Both the position numbers and the translations under genes were made by a program. The notes beneath the pieces were generated by a model. The model was given only the letters and a program-made list of their open reading frames with translations, did no database searches and had not been told where the DNA came from. Source: Nonomuraea sp. NBC_00507 (GTDB taxonomy: Bacteria > Actinomycetota > Actinomycetes > Streptosporangiales > Streptosporangiaceae). Taken from it: DNA of 64,000 bases. Shown piece after piece: positions 36,242-46,955 of this stretch. The DNA lies in NCBI RefSeq assembly GCF_036013525.1, contig NZ_CP107853.1:5890001-5954000 (forward strand), written 5' to 3'. Numbering within the stretch: the stretch's first letter is position 1; every line of letters starts with the position of its first letter.

Positions 36242-36363
36242 CCCGTTTTCCGCAGCTTCGTCGCGGCCCGGCCGCCATGCGACGCACGCCCCAAGGGACC
36301 GCGGCCGATGCGGTGGGGCAGGGAGGAAGCGGTGGTCTGGCGCAGTGACGTGCGGAAAACGGG
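36242..36363. repeat. 122-bp segment bounded by perfect 13-bp inverted repeats
   Basis: CCCGTTTTCCGCA (36242-36254) and its exact reverse complement (36351-36363) bracket 96 bases in the gap between two convergent genes; each arm lies one base from a stop codon. No ORF is inside. It may form a very long-loop bidirectional terminator, or be a small non-autonomous insertion (MITE-like). The rest of the gap shows nothing else. Confidence 0.6.
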
Positions 36364-36364
36364 A

Positions 36365-37297
36365 CTAGACCTCGGGCACGCCGAGGTCGGATGGGCGAGA
36401 GCGGGCCGGCAGTTTGGCCAATTCGGGGTCGAGCTGCTCGATCAGCCGCTGCACCAGCGCGGCCCGCCGCACCCGCTCACGGCCCAGCTCGCGCGGCACC
36501 ACGCCGAGATGGGAGCCGGACGGGTAGATGTTGGGCGCGTTACGCAGCCCCATCTTCAGGTAGACGGGCGCGGCGGCCCGGACGATCTCCACCGCCTCGT
36601 AGAACCGTACGAACCCGCCCTGGTCGTCCGGCACCTCAAGGTAGAGGTCGATCGGCAGCCGGGTCGCGGCCCGGATCTCGGCCAGGTGCGGCACGGTCAG
36701 GTCGGTGCCGACGTTGACCGTCGTCGCGCCCAGTCGTTCGAGGATCGCCGCGGTGGGGCCGTTCGTGAGCGGCAGCAGTACGGAGGTCTTCAGCACCAGG
36801 TTGGCCGGGAGCGTGCCGTCCTCCTTGAGCGTCCGCAGCACCTCCAGCGTGCCGAGATCGCCCACCAGCAGGCTGCGGATGCCCAGGGAGCAGGCCCGCA
36901 GGGCGTCGGCCACGCACGCCGCGACCATCGCGTTCCCCCGCGCCGCCGCGCCCACGGCCTGTGTGAGCTTGGCTTGCCCGCCGGTGTCCCAGGCGGCCCG
37001 CGGCCCGAGGAACAGATTTATCTCGATGCCGCGCTCGGCCCCGATCCTCGCCATGTCGGAAATTTCATCGTCCGTCAGCATCATCACGCCGCTGCCCTGC
37101 GACGTCCTGGCGATCGGCACGCCCAGCCGGTCGGCCTCCGTGACCACGGCCTCCAGCACGGCAGGCCCCTCCACGCTGGGTATCTCGTACCGGTACGGGG
37201 CGCCGTCCGCGAAGCCGCGCCCGGACGGGGCGGCCAGCTGGACCACCGGGTGTCCGAGGCGGGCCATCAGCACGTGCAGGTCGGCGAGGCTGGTCAT
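36365..37297 (-). CDS. TIM-barrel protein, possibly U32-peptidase-like
   Basis: A 310-residue soluble protein whose order of strands and loops (VQLAAPSGRGF, GIEINLFLGPRA, LVGDLGTLEVLRTL, TTVNVGTDLTVPHLAEIRAA, VYLKMGLRNAPNIYPSG) suggests an eight-stranded barrel of the kind seen in U32 peptidases and related enzymes. I see no family-defining Cys cluster, so the assignment is tentative. GGAAGGGA six bases before the ATG is a good ribosome binding site. It is divergent from pgeF. Confidence 0.6.
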   Translation of the reverse strand: MTSLADLHVLMARLGHPVVQLAAPSGRGFADGAPYRYEIPSVEGPAVLEAVVTEADRLGVPIARTSQGSGVMMLTDDEISDMARIGAERGIEINLFLGPRAAWDTGGQAKLTQAVGAAARGNAMVAACVADALRACSLGIRSLLVGDLGTLEVLRTLKEDGTLPANLVLKTSVLLPLTNGPTAAILERLGATTVNVGTDLTVPHLAEIRAATRLPIDLYLEVPDDQGGFVRFYEAVEIVRAAAPVYLKMGLRNAPNIYPSGSHLGVVPRELGRERVRRAALVQRLIEQLDPELAKLPARSRPSDLGVPEV

Positions 37298-37346
37298 CGG
37301 GAATCCCTTCCATCAGGTACGTCTCCCAGCACTCTAGGATCTAGGC

Positions 37347-38054
37347 ATGCAGCTGGCTCCCGGAGTGCACGTCGCCATCACCGACCGGCACGGAGGCGTC
37401 AGCGCCCCGCCCTATGGCTCCCGCAACCTCGGCGGCATGGTCGGCGACGACCCCGCGGCCGTGCGGGCCAACCGGGCGGGCCTGGCGGCCGAGCTGGGCG
37501 TGCGGGCGATCGTCTACATGCGCCAGGTCCACAGCGCCGACGTCGCGTACGTGAGCGAGCCGTTCGGCGACGACCCGCCGCCGCTCGACGGCGTGTTCAC
37601 CACCGAGCCGGGGCTGGCGCTGGCCTCACTCGGAGCGGACTGCCCCGCGGTGCTGGTGGCCGATCCGGAGGCCCGGATGGTCGGCGCGGCGCACTCTGGC
37701 CGCCCCGGCACCGAGGCCGGCATCGCCACCGCCCTGGTGGCGGCCATGGCCGCCAAGGGTGCCGTGCCGGGCAGGATGGTCGCGCTGGTGGGGCCCGGCG
37801 CCTGCGGCCGCTGCTACGAGGTGCCGGCCGCGCTGCGCGAGCAGGTGGCGTCGAAGGTGCCCGAGACGTGGTCCACGACGTCGTGTGACACCCCCGCGCT
37901 CGACCTGCGGGCCGGCATCGAGGCCCAGCTCAGGGCGGCCGGGCTGGCGGACGTACGCCACGACGCCCGCTGCACGATCGAGTCCGAAGAGCTCTACTCC
38001 CACCGTCGCGAGCAGCCGGGCGGCCGCTTCGCGGGACTCATCTGGCTGGTCTAA
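37347..38054 (+). CDS. pgeF: PgeF/YfiH-type multicopper-like purine nucleoside phosphorylase
   Basis: A 235-residue protein of the laccase-domain (DUF152) family, which includes the peptidoglycan-editing factor PgeF and purine nucleoside-processing enzymes. The zinc ligands are visible: His in MRQVHSADV, Cys in GADCPAVLV and His in GAAHSGRPG; GPGACGRCYEV is also typical. Its usual neighbours (ftsZ, sepF) are absent here. The HSGRPG loop departs from the common HAGWRG form. Confidence 0.85.
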   Translation: MQLAPGVHVAITDRHGGVSAPPYGSRNLGGMVGDDPAAVRANRAGLAAELGVRAIVYMRQVHSADVAYVSEPFGDDPPPLDGVFTTEPGLALASLGADCPAVLVADPEARMVGAAHSGRPGTEAGIATALVAAMAAKGAVPGRMVALVGPGACGRCYEVPAALREQVASKVPETWSTTSCDTPALDLRAGIEAQLRAAGLADVRHDARCTIESEELYSHRREQPGGRFAGLIWLV

Positions 38055-38392
38055 CCGCTCTTGCCCCGGTTGCTGAACAACACGTTGACGATGATGATCG
38101 CGACCCAGATTGGGATCACATAGCCCGCACGGCCGTCGCCCATCAGGACGAACAAGATGGTGGTGAGGGTGCCGAGGCTGAGCGACACGATCGCCAGGGC
38201 GAGCCGCTGCGCGTCGCTCGGCCCCTGGTGGGCCACCGACTTCGGGGCCGCCTGGGCCAGGCGCTCATCCACCCGCCGGTCGACCTCTTTGCCCATCGTG
38301 TCGAGGAACGACTCCACGATGGCGTCCTCGAACTCGGGCCCGAGCTCGCGGCGGGCGGACACGGCGGCCTTTAACTCATCCCCAGTGCTCAT
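38051..38392 (-). CDS. Small protein with two C-terminal membrane segments
   Basis: A 113-residue protein: an acidic, helical, Ala/Glu/Arg-rich N-terminal half (about 1-60) followed by two membrane helices (about 66-86 and 90-106). The stop overlaps that of the convergent pgeF gene. Proteins of this shape are common in actinobacteria without a known role. It shares its strand with the LigC/RibD-like genes 26 bases away. Confidence 0.7.
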   Translation of the reverse strand: MSTGDELKAAVSARRELGPEFEDAIVESFLDTMGKEVDRRVDERLAQAAPKSVAHQGPSDAQRLALAIVSLSLGTLTTILFVLMGDGRAGYVIPIWVAIIIVNVLFSNRGKSG

Positions 38393-38418
38393 ACATCGAG
38401 ATATATCGGGATATCGGG

Positions 38419-39570
38419 CTAGTGGGCAAGGATGTCGTCAAGGTTGTAACTGACCGGACGCTCCAGTTGCTCGTACGTGCACGACTCAGGCGTGCGGTCG
38501 GGCCGCCAGCGGCGGAAGTGCGCGGTGTGCCGGAACCGGTCGCCTTCCATCTGGTCGTAGGCCACCTCCATCACCCGCTCCGGCCGCAGCGGGATGAACG
38601 ACAGGTCCTTCTTGGCGTTCCAGCGCGACACCGCCCCCGGGACCCGCTGCCCGCCCCTCGCGGGCCCGGCGGCCGGCTGGCCGATGTTGGCCGCCGCCTG
38701 CTCGGCCCAGTGGCCCCACGGGTGCTCGCTCAGCTCCGCCACGAGCGGCCTGAGCTCCTCCACCAGCTCGGCCCTGCGTGCCATCGGGAACGAGGCCGCC
38801 ACCCCCACGTGGTGCAGCCTGCCGTCGTCGCCGTAGAGCCCGAGCAGCAACGACCCGACGATCGGGCCCGACTTGTGCTCCCGATAGCCGCACACCACGA
38901 CATCGGCCGTGCGCTCGTGCTTGACCTTGAACATCGTGCGCTTGTCCGGCACATACGGCTGGTCGCCCGGCTTGACGATGATCCCGTCGAGCCCCGCGCC
39001 CTCGAACGTCTCGAACCACTCGTGCGCCTGCTCGTCGCTGGCCGTGACGGGGGTCAGCCGGACGGATCCGACCTTCTCCGGAAAGATCCCCTCCAGACGG
39101 GCGCGCCGCTGCGCGAACGGCGCCTCCATCAGCGACTCCTCGCCCAGCGCCAGCAGGTCGAACGCGATGAACTGGGCCGGCGTGCGCTCCGACAACATCT
39201 TCACCCGCGACGCGGCCGGATGGATGCGCTGCTGCAGCGCGTCGAAGTCCAGCTGCGCCCCCATGGGCAGCACGATCTCGCCGTCCACCACGCACTTGTC
39301 CGGCAGCTCGGCCCTGACCGCCTCGACCAGTTCGGGGAAGTAGCGCGTGAACGGCCGCTCGTTGCGGCTGCCCAGATAGACCTCGTCCCCGTCGCGGAAC
39401 ACGATGCACCGGAACCCGTCCCACTTCGGCTCGTAGAACAGCGTGCCGTCCTGCTTCGGCATGGTCTTGACCGCCTTGGCCAGCATGGGCGGCACGGGCG
39501 GCCGCACCGGCAGATTGGGCACCGGCTCCGGCTCTTGGACCGTCCCGGTCGGCTCCGTCGGCTCGCTCAT
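38419..39570 (-). CDS. ligC: ATP-dependent DNA ligase, LigC type
   Basis: A 383-residue single-polypeptide ligase. The adenylated lysine is K49 in EPKWDGFRC; further nucleotidyltransferase motifs are VDGEIVLP, FDLLAL, DGIIVKP and MFKVKHER, then an OB-fold domain. Actinobacterial LigC proteins act in repair outside replication. GAGGGAG lies eight bases before the ATG, and the ATG shares one base with the upstream reductase stop (TGATG), so the two genes are coupled. Confidence 0.9.
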   Translation of the reverse strand: MSEPTEPTGTVQEPEPVPNLPVRPPVPPMLAKAVKTMPKQDGTLFYEPKWDGFRCIVFRDGDEVYLGSRNERPFTRYFPELVEAVRAELPDKCVVDGEIVLPMGAQLDFDALQQRIHPAASRVKMLSERTPAQFIAFDLLALGEESLMEAPFAQRRARLEGIFPEKVGSVRLTPVTASDEQAHEWFETFEGAGLDGIIVKPGDQPYVPDKRTMFKVKHERTADVVVCGYREHKSGPIVGSLLLGLYGDDGRLHHVGVAASFPMARRAELVEELRPLVAELSEHPWGHWAEQAAANIGQPAAGPARGGQRVPGAVSRWNAKKDLSFIPLRPERVMEVAYDQMEGDRFRHTAHFRRWRPDRTPESCTYEQLERPVSYNLDDILAH

Positions 39571-40289
39571 CAGCTGTGCTCCCTCACATACCTGCAGAAG
39601 AGGACCCCCTCTTCTTCCAGCACCTGCCTGAGATCCAGTGTGACGTGCGCGGGCTCGCCGTTTTGAATACGCGCCGCGCCGCCCCCGACCAGCATGGGGC
39701 TGATCGACAGGCACAGCTCGTCGACCAGGCCGTCGGCCGACAGCTGGGCGTTGATCCTGGGCCCGCCCTCGCACAGGATCCTGGTCAGCCCGCGCTCGTG
39801 CAACTGCGCCACCGCCAGCCGCATGTCGACGCTGTCCTCGCCGACCACGATGACGTCGGCGTGCCTGGCCAGCTCTTTGCGCCGCTCGTGCGGCGAGGAC
39901 TCGCAGGTGATCACGATGGTCTGGCTGGTGGCGTCGGTGAACAGCTCGTCGTCGAGGTCGAAGCCTAGGCTGCGGCTGATGACGGCGATGTGCGGCACGT
40001 CGGGGCGGCCCTCGCGGATCTCCGCCCACGAGTCGCGCGGCTTGACCGGGCCGTATCCCTCCTTGCGCACGGTCGAGGCGCCCGCGACGACGACGTCGGC
40101 CAGCCCGCGCAGGACCTGGAAGATCCGCTTGTCACCGCTGCTGGACAGGCCGCCCGAGCGGCCTTTCAGCCAGGCGGCGCCGTCGGCGCTGGCGACCATG
40201 TTGAGCCGCAGCCACGGCCGGCCCTGCGGGTAGGCGTATGCCTGCGCGATGTCTGGGTTGTCCTGTATGTCGGGATAGATGCGCCGCAC
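39570..40289 (-). CDS. RibD C-terminal-domain (pyrimidine reductase-like) protein
   Basis: A 239-residue reductase with the dihydrofolate-reductase-like fold of RibD's C-terminal half: RLNMVASADGAAWL binds the substrate/NADPH, LADVVVAGASTVRKEGYG and ILCEGGPRINAQL are signature loops. No deaminase half is present. Outside a riboflavin operon such proteins are of unknown specificity. The GTG at 40289 follows AAGG. It is coupled to ligC, an arrangement that is unexplained. A minisatellite lies upstream. Confidence 0.85.
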   Translation of the reverse strand: MRRIYPDIQDNPDIAQAYAYPQGRPWLRLNMVASADGAAWLKGRSGGLSSSGDKRIFQVLRGLADVVVAGASTVRKEGYGPVKPRDSWAEIREGRPDVPHIAVISRSLGFDLDDELFTDATSQTIVITCESSPHERRKELARHADVIVVGEDSVDMRLAVAQLHERGLTRILCEGGPRINAQLSADGLVDELCLSISPMLVGGGAARIQNGEPAHVTLDLRQVLEEEGVLFCRYVREHS

Positions 40290-41094
40290 TCCTCTACCTT
40301 GGCACACCGCACCGACAACCGCCCCACCCAGCGTCACCACCCCACCGGCCCGCCCCCGCCCTGGTCGGCCCTCGCCCTGCGCGGCACGCCGCCCGGCACG
40401 CCGACCGGCCCACCGCCCGGCCCGGCACGCCGCCCGGCCCGTCGCCTTGCTCGGCCCGGCCCGGCCCGTCGCCTTGCTCGGCCCGGCCCGGCCCGTCGCC
40501 TTGCTCGGCCCGGCCCGTCGCCTTGCTCGGCCCGGCCCGTCGCCTTGCTCGGCCCGGCCCGTCGCCTTGCTCGGCCCGGCCCGTCGCCTTGCTCGGCCCG
40601 GCCCGTCGCCCTGCTCGGCCCGGCCCGTCGCCCTGCTCGGCCCGGCCCGTCGCCTTGCTCGGCCCGGCCCGTCGCCTTGCTCGGCCCGGCCCGTCGCCTT
40701 GCTCGGCCCGGCCCGTCGCCTTGCTCGGCCCGGCCCGTCGCCTTGCTCGGCCCGGCCCGTCGCCCTGCTCGATCCGCCGCGCTGCTCGGCCCCGCTGCCA
40801 ACCCTGCCCCGCTGCCGTGTCCGGGTCTGCGCTTTGTCCGGGTCTGCCGGTCGTCGGGCCCACTGCTCTGTCCGGGCTCGCCGCCGGTCCCGGCTTGCGA
40901 GGCGTCCCGTTCACCACCCGGCCGGGCCCAAGTGATGGCGAGGCGGAGAGGTTGCCGGGTCCGGGGCGCACGCGGGCGCCTGCCTCCGCGGATGGCGAGC
41001 TTTCCGGCAGGTGCCGCTTTCGTGTATGCGAAGACATACCGGCGACTCTCGGCTTAACGTGACAACAGGGATGGGACGGACAGGGGAGGGCCCC
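40290..41094. other. Intergenic region dominated by GC-rich repeats
   Basis: The first 155 bases contain irregular CGGCACGCCGCCCGG-like copies that grade into a regular minisatellite at 40445. From about 40779 to 41094 the sequence is non-repetitive and I see no ORF with credible coding character, nor a clear promoter. Long open frames across the repeats are artefacts of GC-rich sequence lacking stops. Confidence 0.7.
40445..40778. repeat. 22-bp minisatellite, 14 full units and one degenerate
   Basis: The unit is CCTTGCTCGGCCCGG plus CCCGTCG. The first two copies (40445 and 40472) are 27 bp with one extra CCCGG; twelve 22-bp copies follow from 40499 to 40762, and a degenerate unit begins at 40763. 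Copies 8 and 9 share a T-to-C change (CCCTG). Near identity points to recent slippage or recombination. It sits upstream of the reductase/ligC promoter region. Confidence 0.95.
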
Positions 41095-41490
41095 GTGGGT
41101 CTGGTCACCGCCGGGACGTGGACGATCGCCGCAGTCGCGGGGCTGCACCTGCTCTGGCACTGGCTCTCAGGAGGCGGCATGCGCCGGGCCAAGGTCACCC
41201 GCTTCCCGGCGACGCTGGTCTTCTCCCATCCGGTGCTCGCGGTGTCGGCGCTGGTGTGCTGGGTGGGCGCCCTGGTCACGGGGAGCCGGGTGCTGGCGTG
41301 GGTAGCGTTCGGGGGACTGGCGGCGGCCGCGTTGCTGGGGTTCGCGATGTTCACGCGATGGCTCGGGGCGGGCCGGCACGAGAAGGGCGGCCCGGGGTTC
41401 CCCGCGCTGGCGGTGATGTTGCACGGGCTGGCCGGAGTGGCGACGTTCGTGCTGGTGTTCCTCACGGCCAGCGCGGCACGCGTCTTCTGA
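41095..41490 (+). CDS. Small membrane protein with four segments
   Basis: A 131-residue hydrophobic protein with four predicted membrane helices (about residues 6-24, 41-60, 68-86 and 103-126) and short charged loops (RRAKVTR, RHEKGG). The GTG at 41095 has GGAGGG four bases upstream; an ATG at 41071 is possible but less well placed. No family recognised. It is convergent to glgX. Confidence 0.65.
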   Translation: MGLVTAGTWTIAAVAGLHLLWHWLSGGGMRRAKVTRFPATLVFSHPVLAVSALVCWVGALVTGSRVLAWVAFGGLAAAALLGFAMFTRWLGAGRHEKGGPGFPALAVMLHGLAGVATFVLVFLTASAARVF

Positions 41491-41496
41491 GCTCCC

Positions 41497-43620
<2,124 letters not shown>

Positions 43621-43819
43621 GTGGCCCAATTGTCGCACGGGAAAACCGCTCTTGGTCCTCAATGAGCCGATGGCCTCACGACCAGGACACCTACGGGCCC
43701 CGATCGCCGGCGCCCTGCGTCGCGTGAAACGGCGCAGGAACGGCTCGGCTCGCCCCGCAGCGCCGCGGACGGTCTCGGAGGGGAGACCGGCAACGGCGCC
43801 GAGGGCGGGCGGAGGAGCG

Positions 43820-44245
43820 TCAGAGCAGCTCGGCCTTGAGGGAGATCGTGGTGCCCGTCAGGGCCTTGCTGACCGGGCAGTTGGCCTTGGCGGTCTCGGC
43901 CGCCTCCTGGAACTGCTCGGCCGTGATGCCGGGGACGTGACCCTTCACGGTGAGCACGATGCCGGTGATGCCCTCACCCGGCTGGAACGTCACGTCCGCG
44001 CTCGTCTGCAGCGACTCCGGCGGCGTGCCGGCGCCGGCCAGGCCGTGCGAGAGCGCCATCGAGAAGCAGGACGAGTGGGCGGCCGCGATGAGCTCCTCCG
44101 GCGAGGTCTTGCCGTTGGCCGCCTCGGCCCTGGAGGGCCAGGAGACCTCGAACGTGCCGACGCCCGAGGTGTCCAGCGAGACGGTGCCCGAACCGTCGAG
44201 CAGGGCACCCTTCCACTGGGTGGTGGCGGTGCGTGTGGTGGCCAT
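43820..44245 (-). CDS. OsmC-family peroxiredoxin-like protein
   Basis: A 141-residue thiol peroxidase-type protein of the OsmC/Ohr family, which reduces organic hydroperoxides. The two reactive cysteines are in AAHSSCFSM (about residue 60) and KANCPVSKAL (about 123), with SPEELIAAAH as family hallmark. It is probably stress-induced. The 200 bases between it and glgX show nothing. It is divergent from an ECF sigma gene. Confidence 0.9.
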   Translation of the reverse strand: MATTRTATTQWKGALLDGSGTVSLDTSGVGTFEVSWPSRAEAANGKTSPEELIAAAHSSCFSMALSHGLAGAGTPPESLQTSADVTFQPGEGITGIVLTVKGHVPGITAEQFQEAAETAKANCPVSKALTGTTISLKAELL

Positions 44246-44405
44246 GGCTATGTGCTCCCTCCGTCGTGGACTTCCGACCCTATCGTGGTCCGATCAACGG
44301 TTCACAAAGTGTGGCGCGCGGTTCATCCGGCTCTACTTTTCCGACGAATAATGGCATGCTCGGGTCGCGGCGCATCTGCCGCCTTGGTCCGGATAAAACG
44401 GGAGT

Positions 44406-44966
44406 GTGGTGCCAGTGGAGGCACCGTACGACGACCGGCTGCTGCATCAGCGGGTGGTCGGCGGCGATGAGTCCGCGCTGGGAGAGGTCTACGATCGGTT
44501 CTCCTCGCTGATCTTCGGTCTGTCCCTGCGGGTCACCAGGGACCGGGTGATCGCCGAGGACATCACGCAGGAAGTGTTCCTGGTCTTCTGGGAAAGGCCG
44601 CTGGCCTACGACCCGGATCGCGGCACGTTGCGCGCCTGGCTCGCGACGATCGCGCACCGCCGGGCGGTCGACCATGTGCGCGCCGAGGAGCGGCGGCGGG
44701 TGTCGGCCCTGGGTCCCCGGTTGTTCGAGCGGGAGCCGGCCAGGCTGGAGGACACCGTGCTCGCCGCCGACGAGGCCGCGCGGGTGCGGCAGGCCGTCAC
44801 GTCACTGCCCGACGGCCTCCGGCAGGCGATCGAGTTAGCCTACTTCGGGGGCAGAACATATCGGCAGGTCGGCGAGGAACTGGGCGTGCCCGAGGGCACG
44901 GCCAAGTCGCGCATCCGGCTGGCCCTGAGGCGGCTGGCGGACGCGCTGGCGGAGGAAGAGGTGTGA
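44406..44966 (+). CDS. ECF sigma factor
   Basis: A 186-residue sigma-70 factor with region 2 (ITQEVFLVFWERP and the Asp-rich loop before RGTLRAWLATIAHRRAVDHVRAEERRR) and region 4 (LPDGLRQAIELAYFGGRTYRQVGEELGVPEGTAKSRI in pieces). Several in-frame GTG codons (44406, 44409, 44415) follow GGGAG; 44409 has the best spacing. It overlaps the next gene by one base, a mycothiol-isomerase-type protein that is likely its anti-sigma factor. Confidence 0.9.
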   Translation: MVPVEAPYDDRLLHQRVVGGDESALGEVYDRFSSLIFGLSLRVTRDRVIAEDITQEVFLVFWERPLAYDPDRGTLRAWLATIAHRRAVDHVRAEERRRVSALGPRLFEREPARLEDTVLAADEAARVRQAVTSLPDGLRQAIELAYFGGRTYRQVGEELGVPEGTAKSRIRLALRRLADALAEEEV

Positions 44967-45856
44967 TGGACCCCGTCGAGCGTCTTTACCTGGACGCGTT
45001 GATGGAGGAGCCGGTGGTGCCGGCGGGCTCGGTGCGGCCCCAGCTCCTGGCCGGGGCCCGTGCGCGGCGCAGGCCCGCGGCTCCCACCGCCGTCTGGGCG
45101 GCCCCGTACGCGGGCCGCGTGGCCGCGATGGACGCACTGCTCGCCTCGGCCGTGGAGGACGACTGGTCACGCGTGATCGTCGAGGGCTGGACGCTCCAGG
45201 AGCTCGTCGCGCACCTGGCCGCCAAGGACGGCCTCCTCTCCGCTTCCGTGGGCGCCCCCGTGCTCGGCCCGCCCATCGGGGCGGCCGACTCGCTGGGACG
45301 TACGCACGACGTGCAGGCGTACGAGCGGGCCCGCAGCCCCGAGCAGACGCGACGGGACTGGCGGGCGCAGGCCGACGCGCTCTGCCGCCATCTGGCGGAG
45401 TTGCCGCCGACCACGCCGGCCACCCTGGACGGCATGGAGGTCCCGGTGAGTGACCAGATCCTGGCCAGGGGCCTGGAGACGTGGATCCACACCGACGACG
45501 CCGCCAAGACGGCCGGCCTCCGGCTCCCCGACCCGATTCCCGAGCACATCCGGCCGACCGCGGACCTGTGCGCCCGCCTGCTTCCCTGGACGATGCTCTT
45601 CTCCGGCATGAACGGCGCCGGACGCACGCTCCACCTGACGCTGACCGGCCCGGGCGGCGGTGAGTGGGTGCTGCCGCTGGGGGTGGAGGAGAGCGCGCCC
45701 GGTGAACCGGACGCGCACATCAGCGCGGACGTGATCAAGTTCTGTTTCCTGCTGGGCGGCAGGGGGGATCCGGCGGACTTCCCAGCGGAGGTGGCCGGCG
45801 ACCTGGCCCTGGCCAGGGACGTCCTGTCCACGGCCCCCGCCCTGTCCGGCCCCTGA
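44966..45856 (+). CDS. Putative anti-sigma factor with MDMPI/DinB-like domain
   Basis: A 296-residue protein with a short N-terminal segment (about 1-40) and a DinB/maleylpyruvate-isomerase-like four-helix domain: TLQELVAHLAAKD and LETWIHTDD carry the metal-site histidines. A C-terminal domain (LHLTLTGPGGGEWVLPLG) follows. Proteins of this design partner ECF factors in actinobacteria. The ATG overlaps the sigma stop (TGATG). There is no membrane segment, so it would sense a cytoplasmic signal. Confidence 0.8.
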   Translation: MDPVERLYLDALMEEPVVPAGSVRPQLLAGARARRRPAAPTAVWAAPYAGRVAAMDALLASAVEDDWSRVIVEGWTLQELVAHLAAKDGLLSASVGAPVLGPPIGAADSLGRTHDVQAYERARSPEQTRRDWRAQADALCRHLAELPPTTPATLDGMEVPVSDQILARGLETWIHTDDAAKTAGLRLPDPIPEHIRPTADLCARLLPWTMLFSGMNGAGRTLHLTLTGPGGGEWVLPLGVEESAPGEPDAHISADVIKFCFLLGGRGDPADFPAEVAGDLALARDVLSTAPALSGP

Positions 45857-46450
45857 CCCCGGCCCCTGACCCCGGCCCTGCCCGGCCTCGTCCGGCCCGT
45901 GGCTCAGGCCCCTGTCTGGCCCCTGCCCGTGACGCCGGCCTGCGCCCTGCCCGGTCCCCGACCGATCCCCTGGCAATGGCGGCATCGGCCTGCAAGGACG
46001 CCGGCTCCATGCTGAGCGGGGCATGCGTGAGGGGGAGCCCGTGTTGAGCGGGGCATGCGTGAGGGCGCCGGCTCCGTGTTGACCGCGGAATCCGTGGGGC
46101 GGGTCCGTGCTGAGGGCGGCGTCCGTGGCGGCGGGGCGGGGCGCGTGCTGAGGGCGAAGCATGCGCCGGCGGCCCACTCCGCCGCCCTGCGGTGCCGCCT
46201 CCGGCCCGCCGAGGCGTCTGGCCGTGCGGGGCAGTGCGCGGCGAAAAGCGCGGCGACACGCCGCGCGCCGCGCAAACGAAAAGGAAATCGTTGTTTGGCA
46301 ACTCCCTCGGGTAGCGCCAGGGATTTGACGCGTTGTTAAGGTTCGAAGAGGTTACCTTCGATTTCGTGGATGGGTAATTCTGTTTCCGTCCGGCGCCCAC
46401 GGCATTCGGGCACCGGATTCGCGGCCGATCTATCCATGAATGGAAGTCGA
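45857..46450. other. Intergenic region with degenerate repeats
   Basis: Nearly 600 bases. It starts with CCGGCCCCTGACC-type short repeats (45858-45930), contains a 31-38-bp degenerate tandem array (46007-46175), then falls in G+C from about 46270. A possible promoter for the secreted protein at 46451 lies near TTGACG (46326), without a convincing -10 box. Open frames on both strands have no coding character. Confidence 0.55.
46007..46175. repeat. Degenerate tandem repeat, five copies of 31-38 bp
   Basis: Copies begin at 46007, 46039, 46074, 46105 and 46143 with C(C/G)(A/G)TG(C/T)TGA; the first two share GAGCGGGGCATGCGTGAGGG exactly. Later copies decay. It is an old, decaying array rather than an active one. 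Confidence 0.65.
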
Positions 46451-46786
46451 ATGCACGAGAACACCGAAAGTCGGCAACCGCGCACGCGAAGCCTTGGGCG
46501 TGTCGCGACACTGGCCCTGGCCGCCGCGGCCGCCGGGGTCATGTTCCTTCCCGTCGGTCAGGGGGTGGCCGGCGCGAGCACCACCGCCACGACCGAGGTC
46601 TCGGTCAGCTCGCACGAGACGCCGCCGCAGTATTGCGCGTGGAACTACCGGTGCCGTTACGGCTGGTGGCGCTACCAGAACCCCGTCTGGCGCTACCACC
46701 CCGGCTGGCACCACGGTAGCCGGGACTACTACGGCCGCTACTACGGACACCACCACGGATTCTGGCACCACGGAGACCACGACTAG
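46451..46786 (+). CDS. Small secreted His/Tyr/Trp-rich protein
   Basis: A 111-residue protein with a signal peptide (VATLALAAAAAGVMFL, cleavage likely after GAS near residue 43). The mature part is extraordinarily rich in Trp, Tyr, His, Arg and Gly (YGWWRYQNPVWRYHPGWHH, YYGRYYGHHHGFWHH) with two Cys (CAWNYRC) that could form a disulphide. Metal or wall binding is plausible. GGAAG five bases upstream supports this ATG; 46436 is another. No family recognised. Two strong hairpins follow. Confidence 0.7.
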   Translation: MHENTESRQPRTRSLGRVATLALAAAAAGVMFLPVGQGVAGASTTATTEVSVSSHETPPQYCAWNYRCRYGWWRYQNPVWRYHPGWHHGSRDYYGRYYGHHHGFWHHGDHD

Positions 46787-46808
46787 GACGGCCTGGGACG
46801 ACTCGGGA

Positions 46809-46834
46809 CCGCCCGGCCCTCCGGGGCCGGGCGG
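46809..46834 (+). terminator. GC-rich hairpin after the secreted-protein gene
   Basis: CCGCCCGGCCC and GGGCCGGGCGG form a perfect 11-bp stem with loop TCCG, 22 bases past the stop. No T run follows, typical of actinomycete terminators. Confidence 0.7.
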
Positions 46835-46955
46835 GCACCACACAACGACACGCGAACGCCATGAGCCGGACGATTCGTGCGTCCAGCTGGACGAACCGCA
46901 TGGGCATGACGGCGGACGAGGTCGTGCGGAGAATCGCCTCCACGAATCCGCCGAA

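Noticed and set aside
40445..40778. Possible CRISPR array
   Set aside because: Units are head-to-tail with no unique spacers, and there are no cas genes in the window.
40238..41160. Long overlapping open frames of 200-355 codons across the minisatellite on both strands
   Set aside because: The 22-bp unit is not a multiple of three and contains no stop in any frame, so all frames stay open and give the same Pro/Ala/Arg-rich repeats. No start site or coding bias supports them.
46320..46360. A sigma-70-like promoter built on TTGACG before the secreted protein gene
   Set aside because: No -10 hexamer at an acceptable distance; kept only as a remark in the intergenic entry.
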